A DNA stretch of 64,000 bases from NCBI RefSeq assembly GCF_900156045.1, contig NZ_FTMX01000004.1:1-64000 (forward strand), read 5' to 3'. The position numbers and the translations under genes are program-made. Positions 60,317 to 64,000 of this stretch are shown piece after piece (position 1 is the first letter of the stretch; each line of letters opens with the position of its first letter). The notes under the pieces were generated by a model. It was not told where the DNA came from, did no database searches, and saw only the letters and a list, made by a program, of their open reading frames with translations. This stretch comes from Peribacillus simplex. GTDB taxonomy: Bacteria; Bacillota; Bacilli; Bacillales; DSM-1321.

Positions 60317-61554
60317 TTAGAAATTGAATGGGCTGCTCTGTACGCCAGTAAGTTCATTTTTTCATTTTCATCATGATACGAGAAATAGCTGCCAGGGTTT
60401 TTCGTGAAACCTGCTATTTCCTTACTTGAGATAGTAAAATGATGATTCTGCAATTCTTCTTCCAAAAAGTAAGGTTGGAATGCCTTCAGGTTTGGTGTCG
60501 GATAGATGGATTGAATATTTTTTAATGACTTTGAATTCGCTTCATAAAAAACAGCATTCCCTATTATGCAGGAATTATTTTTTAGATATTGTTTTAAAAT
60601 TTGAACAGGTGATTCCTTGTAAATTAAAGAGTACTGAGAAAAGGAGATACTATCAATAAAAATATCTATTGAATGATGTGTCAGTGGTAAGTGTAAATCG
60701 CTATTGACAATGTAAAGAACTGATAAATCCGGGTGAAGTTTTTCAATGCTTTGCTTTAATGTTTTAATCCATTCAAGAGAGTAGCACGTAAAAATATATG
60801 ACGTATTTTTTTTAGAAAGGGAAGAGAGATATGTTGGTAACATCATTGAAATTTCAATGTTTGTTTCTAATACAATTTTATTTTCAATTAGTTGTTGTGT
60901 TAATTCGTTATACATCCATAATTTACTCTTTTCTAGTAAACTAATAAAATTAGGATTCCATTTTTTAAGATCAATTTCATAAATGGAATATTTAAAAGGG
61001 GACGCCTTCAGGTTGCTTGTGAACAGAATGCCTTTTTTGATTTCCGATTGATAGCCGCAGCTGCAAAACAGATTCCCTTCAAAGATCTGATTTCCCAGTA
61101 TGGAAGCATTTTGTAAACTTAATCCACTTTGGCAATACGGGCAAGAAAGAATGGGGACAAAAAGCAATGGAACACCCTTATTCCTATTATCCTGTTCGAA
61201 ATTCTCATATGTCTCGTTATTTATCTTTGTATCAATCGAATGAATCGCATTTAAAATTTGATTCTTCTCCTCGATTAATTGCATCTTTTTTTCAACGAGC
61301 AAGTTTCTAAAGTAGCTCATATTTCTATAATTCCCATTGTTCGTTATTCGTTTAAAAGATAAGATTTTATGAATTTCTTTTAACGAAAAACGATACAACT
61401 TAAGTTCATTAATCAAAGCCATGTCTTCAAGACAGATTGTATTCATCTGAAATTGTGTGTTTATTTTTTCGGGAATCAAAAGTCCTTTTTCAATATAATG
61501 TCTTACTGTATCAATCTAAACATCAAAGTTTTTGGCGAACTGTCCAATCTTCAT
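60313..61554 (-). pseudogene. MerR-type regulator with Trm112-like zinc ribbon and methyltransferase-like domain, in-frame TAG
   Basis: Reading from ATG 61554 behind AGGAGGAA gives MKIGQFAKNFDV, then TAG (61518-61516), then IDTVRHYIEKGLLIPEK and a MerR helix-turn-helix tail. After it come a coiled coil (about 50-100), a zinc ribbon CPYCQSG...FCSCGYQSEIKKGIL like Trm112/RlmA, and a domain resembling a methyltransferase (LSVLYIVNSDLHLPLTHHSI). The only defect is the stop at codon 13, where relatives have Ser or Thr. A truncated product from TTG or ATG inside (longest open frame ends at 61479) would lack the first recognition helix. Confidence 0.7.
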
Positions 61555-61622
61555 AAAGATTCCTCCTGCTGATTCCGTTAAAGCAAAACGCGAACAATAT
61601 ATGTCCATCTATTAATAGCTTT

Positions 61623-61667
61623 AAAGCCTTGGTATTACTGAGTTTCTCAGTTGCCAAGGCTTTTTTT
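61623..61667 (-). terminator. Rho-independent terminator-like hairpin
   Basis: AAAGCCTTGG (61623-61632) pairs with CCAAGGCTTT (61654-61663), with an inner ACTGAG/CTCAGT stem. The T run is on the plus-strand side, so it would act for a transcript reading right. Confidence 0.6.
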
Positions 61668-61856
61668 ATTTTAATGAAAATGAAAGGGAAATGGCTGGCT
61701 GACCACATTTCAAACTATTTCATATTCAACTGGGCATAATCCGTGTATTTTAATATCCGTCTACACTTGTGATAACTACAGATAAGAAGGCAGGTAAAGC
61801 AACTTTCACTAAATTGTTTACAGCATAATCAATAGCCCTTACTCGTATTGAGTAGG

Positions 61857-61876
61857 TTTTTTTTTTTTTTTTTTTT
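61857..61876 (+). repeat. Run of 20 T residues
   Basis: Directly after a terminator-like hairpin (CCTTACTC/GAGTAGG) twenty T follow without interruption. Probably an expanded terminator tract; length may vary or be mis-sequenced. Confidence 0.7.
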
Positions 61877-61878
61877 GA

Positions 61879-61941
61879 AGCCTTGTTAAAGGTGTTGTTG
61901 AATTTCTTTATGAACTAAAAGGCGCAGATTAGTGGAATAAG
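61879..61941 (+). repeat. Degenerate repeat copy with conserved upstream part
   Basis: CTTGTTAAAGGTGTTGTTGA and TATGAACTAAAAGGCGCAG resemble the segments at 18170-18222 and 19896-19935. It is the only copy of this family outside the 18-32 kb island. Confidence 0.5.
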
Positions 61942-61999
61942 AAAAGGCATTAAAAAAGCAAGCAAACAAAAAAATAGCATCTGAGTACTATAACGAATA

Positions 62000-62030
62000 A
62001 AAAGGCTCTGCTAACTGCAGAGCCTTTTGT
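62000..62030. terminator. Terminator of the MarR gene
   Basis: AAAAGGCTCTGC (62000-62011) pairs perfectly with GCAGAGCCTTTT (62017-62028). Confidence 0.8.
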
Positions 62031-62057
62031 TTAACATCATATTATTGATTTTAGCTA

Positions 62058-62507
62058 TTAAATAATTGAAGCAATATTTTGTATGTTTTTTAAAGTTTCT
62101 AAGAATCTTTTATATTGTTCTTTGCCTATATCATTGATAATTCTTTCTTGTATTTGGAGCCAAATTGGATTTGCTTCTTTCAGTTTATTTATACCTAAAT
62201 CGGTTATTGTTATAATTTTCGCTCTAGAATCATATTTATCTTTTGTAATGTTAACCAATCCATTTTTTTTTAAATTATTCACATTACGAGTAGCTGTTGT
62301 TTGATCAAGGAGCATAATTTCTCCTAATTTACTTATCGAAACGCCTTTGTGGCGGACGATGTTAACTAGCATAGAGTATTGAGTGATTTTTAAACCGGTA
62401 GATTGTAAAAATTTATCATATAACTGAGTAACTACTCTTGACGTTTTTCTAAGATTTGAACCAACACAAATTTGCAATAGATCTATATCATTATGTTCTC
62501 TACTCAC
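62058..62507 (-). CDS. MarR-family transcriptional regulator
   Basis: A 149-residue winged-helix protein: KISLxxL-like VSISKLGEIMLLDQTTATRN is the recognition region and KDKYDSRAKIITITDLGINK the wing. It starts at GTG 62507 behind AAAGGAGAAC. The palindrome in front of it recurs, nearly identical, in front of the divergent CMD gene, so it probably represses both. It has no cysteine in an OhrR-like position, only one near the N-terminus (LLQICVGSN), which is where OhrR has its sensing Cys, so oxidation sensing is possible. Confidence 0.88.
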   Translation of the reverse strand: MSREHNDIDLLQICVGSNLRKTSRVVTQLYDKFLQSTGLKITQYSMLVNIVRHKGVSISKLGEIMLLDQTTATRNVNNLKKNGLVNITKDKYDSRAKIITITDLGINKLKEANPIWLQIQERIINDIGKEQYKRFLETLKNIQNIASII

Positions 62508-62566
62508 AGAAATGTTCTCCTTTTATAGTTCATTCTTGACAGATTAAATAATACTTACTAACATTA

Positions 62567-62693
62567 TATATGTATATACATGTATTTTAAAGTATTTTGT
62601 TAATGATATTGTTTATATTCGTATGTACTAATTAAAATGAAGGGAGGAAAACAATGTAGAGAAACTTTCGTATGATACATGTATATACATGTA
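62567..62693. promoter_or_regulatory. Pair of MarR operator palindromes
   Basis: TACATGTATATACATGTA (62676-62693) is a perfect 18-bp palindrome. TATATGTATATACATGTA (62567-62584) differs at one base. They lie in front of the CMD and MarR genes respectively. Confidence 0.75.
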
Positions 62694-62758
62694 AATTGAA
62701 GTGCTTTTTTAGTGGTTTGAGCATTGAAATTAGTTTATCACTTTAGGAGGAATCAAGT

Positions 62759-63184
62759 ATGGGAAAGAGTCGTTATGAAAAGGGCTTAGACAAATTAATG
62801 GAATTTACTGTGAAAGATAACGAAGTAGCATCTACTCATTTGAAAATTACTGAAAACTTTAAAGATATAGCACCAGATGTAAGTAAATATATGATTGAGT
62901 TTACATATGGTGACATTTATACTCGTCCGGGGCTAGATAACAAGCAACGTGCCTTGGTCACAATTTCGTCTCTTGTAACCCTAGGAACGGAGCCACAGCT
63001 TGAATTGCATATTAATGCAGGATTAACAGCCGGATTGACTCCTGAAGAGATTATTGAAGTATTCATACAATTACTTTCATACACAGGTTTTCCTCGTGTT
63101 CTTAATGCAATAGAAGTAGCTAGAAAAGTATTCACTCAACGAGGTTTATCTGTTGAAACTCCAAATCATGATGATCTTGTCTAA
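62759..63184 (+). CDS. Carboxymuconolactone decarboxylase family protein
   Basis: A 141-residue single-domain CMD protein: RPGLDNKQRALVTISSLVTLG, LELHINAGLTAGLTPEEIIE and YTGFPRVLNAIEVARKVF match gamma-carboxymuconolactone decarboxylase-like proteins. It lacks a CxxC pair, so it is not an AhpD peroxidase. An aromatic-acid role is conceivable, but no pathway genes are nearby. AGGAGGAATC precedes ATG 62759. A MaoC-like gene follows 55 bases later in what is probably one operon. Confidence 0.87.
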   Translation: MGKSRYEKGLDKLMEFTVKDNEVASTHLKITENFKDIAPDVSKYMIEFTYGDIYTRPGLDNKQRALVTISSLVTLGTEPQLELHINAGLTAGLTPEEIIEVFIQLLSYTGFPRVLNAIEVARKVFTQRGLSVETPNHDDLV

Positions 63185-63238
63185 GCACTACATGCTTTTT
63201 TAATAATTTTTAATTTTTGATAGTAGGTGGGGATAAAA

Positions 63239-63613
63239 GTGCCATTAAATGCAGGAGATATAATTACTTTTGAACGGACTTTTACAGTAGATGATGTTCA
63301 TTTGTTTACAAGGGTTTCAGGTGATGAAGGTTCTCATCATCTCAACCCTGATGAACACGGAAGATTTATAATCCAGGGGTTATTGACTGCAACATTGCCT
63401 ACAAAAGTAGGAGGAGATTATAACGTACTCGCTCGCACTATGAATTTTGAATTTTTAAGACCTGTTTTTACTGGGGATACAATAATTTGTGAAGTAACCA
63501 TTGAAAAATTTGAAAACCAAGATAAAAGGACATCTATTGATGCATCATTTCTATGTATAAACCAGAATAACAAAGAAGTATTAAAAGGAAACTTTGCGGG
63601 AGTCATACTATAA
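63239..63613 (+). CDS. MaoC-like hot-dog dehydratase-domain protein
   Basis: A 124-residue protein with a hot-dog fold pattern: GDIITFERTFTVDDVHLFTRVSGD, HHLNPDEHGRFIIQGLLTA in place of the hydratase motif, and FLRPVFTGDTIICEVTIEKF. The catalytic Asp/His of enoyl hydratases seem to be present in SGDEGSHHLNPD. It starts at GTG 63239 after AGGTGGGGAT. It probably acts on a CoA or acyl thioester; the substrate is unknown. Co-transcribed with the CMD gene. Confidence 0.78.
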   Translation: MPLNAGDIITFERTFTVDDVHLFTRVSGDEGSHHLNPDEHGRFIIQGLLTATLPTKVGGDYNVLARTMNFEFLRPVFTGDTIICEVTIEKFENQDKRTSIDASFLCINQNNKEVLKGNFAGVIL

Positions 63614-63725
63614 ACCTTAAATTTTTTTCTACAAGAATTTTTTTATATAGATAGGGAAACTTCGTACTATTGCTTTATTGTTCTTATAGCTGACTTAGAT
63701 ATTAAATTGTAATAGGAGTAATGTT

Positions 63726-64000
63726 ATGAAGAGTGAGGAATTCGAATTGGATAGCCCCAAAAATTTGAAAGATTTAATCCGCACTTTCTCTGAGGAAAAA
63801 GAGGCACCAAGAATCGACCCTTACCTTTCAATTCAAATCGATAACATTGTAATGGTATTGAATGATCTGGGTCAATCCGAAGTTATATTTGAAAAGAACA
63901 TAAGGAAGTTATTGGATTTGATAAATAGTGACGAAGTAAAAAGGTTTAAACTAGGGGTGGAGATTCTAGGAAAGATACTTGGTTTTGAAGCAATCCAGCC
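63726..64000 (+). CDS. Unidentified protein, N-terminal part (runs off the window)
   Basis: The first 91 codons of an open frame from ATG 63726, with TAGGAGTAAT upstream. The text MKSEEFELDSPKNLKDLI, then IDPYLSIQIDNIVMVLNDLG and IRKLLDLINSDEVKRF is helical and soluble. I recognise no family. The frame has no stop before the window end. Confidence 0.6.
   Translation, partial: MKSEEFELDSPKNLKDLIRTFSEEKEAPRIDPYLSIQIDNIVMVLNDLGQSEVIFEKNIRKLLDLINSDEVKRFKLGVEILGKILGFEAIQ

Overview
The window looks like chromosomal DNA of a low-GC, spore-forming Bacillaceae, close to Bacillus or Peribacillus. The order miaA-hfq-spoVK-hflX-(methionine gamma-lyase-like gene)-glnR-glnA is the conserved Bacillus order. 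SpoVK and Spo0E-like proteins indicate sporulation, and ribosome binding sites are strong AAAGGAGG types throughout. The species is inferred from synteny and protein character only.

Region 1 (1-16.5 kb) is mostly core. It holds the start of a DUF1641 protein, a lone SUKH/SMI1 protein, a complete Bce-type antimicrobial-peptide sensing and detoxification module (regulator, kinase, ABC ATPase, permease), an orphan Spo0B-type kinase, and the block miaA-hfq / spoVK / TRIC-type channel (opposite strand) / hflX-ynbB-like / glnR-glnA.

Region 2 (16.5-32.3 kb) is a decayed accessory island starting at the glnA terminator. A tyrosine integrase has lost its N-terminus and a catalytic arginine. Small phage genes follow, with an intact terminase small subunit and a large subunit cut after its N-terminus. 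Then come two DUF606 transporters with an ArsR regulator, fragments of IS110-family transposons, a glutamate symporter, a DUF1540 protein, a TetR-controlled CMD/SDR/cupin operon, a seven-repeat RCC1 protein, a DinB protein and an unknown protein. A dispersed repeat of about 85 bp made of three hairpins recurs between these genes.

Region 3 (32.3-49.7 kb) is a fructan locus. It contains a DeoR-type regulator and a RbsBAC-like sugar importer behind a consensus promoter with phased repeats and a cre site. These are followed by a 1018-residue secreted GH32 levanase with about 500 residues inserted into its catalytic propeller, and a PfkB fructokinase. After a dead FecCD permease comes a YesM/YesN-type two-component system with a substrate-binding lipoprotein and no permease, then levansucrase (sacB) and endolevanase (levB). 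The simplest reading is a make, sense, cut, import and phosphorylate circuit for levan.

Region 4 (49.7-64 kb) is mixed. It has a ProP-like MFS carrier, a long gene-poor stretch with structured DNA, a Spo0E-like phosphatase coupled to a 45-residue ORF, and a tricarboxylate module (PrpF-family isomerase, RraA-family aldolase, CitMHS carrier, LysR regulator). It also has a Crh-like HPr protein with glutamine at the phospho-histidine position, a quinone oxidoreductase, a dead malic enzyme, and a MerR-Trm112-methyltransferase-like gene interrupted by an in-frame TAG. A MarR regulator with two matching palindromes faces a CMD/MaoC-like gene pair, and the window ends inside an unidentified gene. No rRNA, tRNA or CRISPR array was seen.
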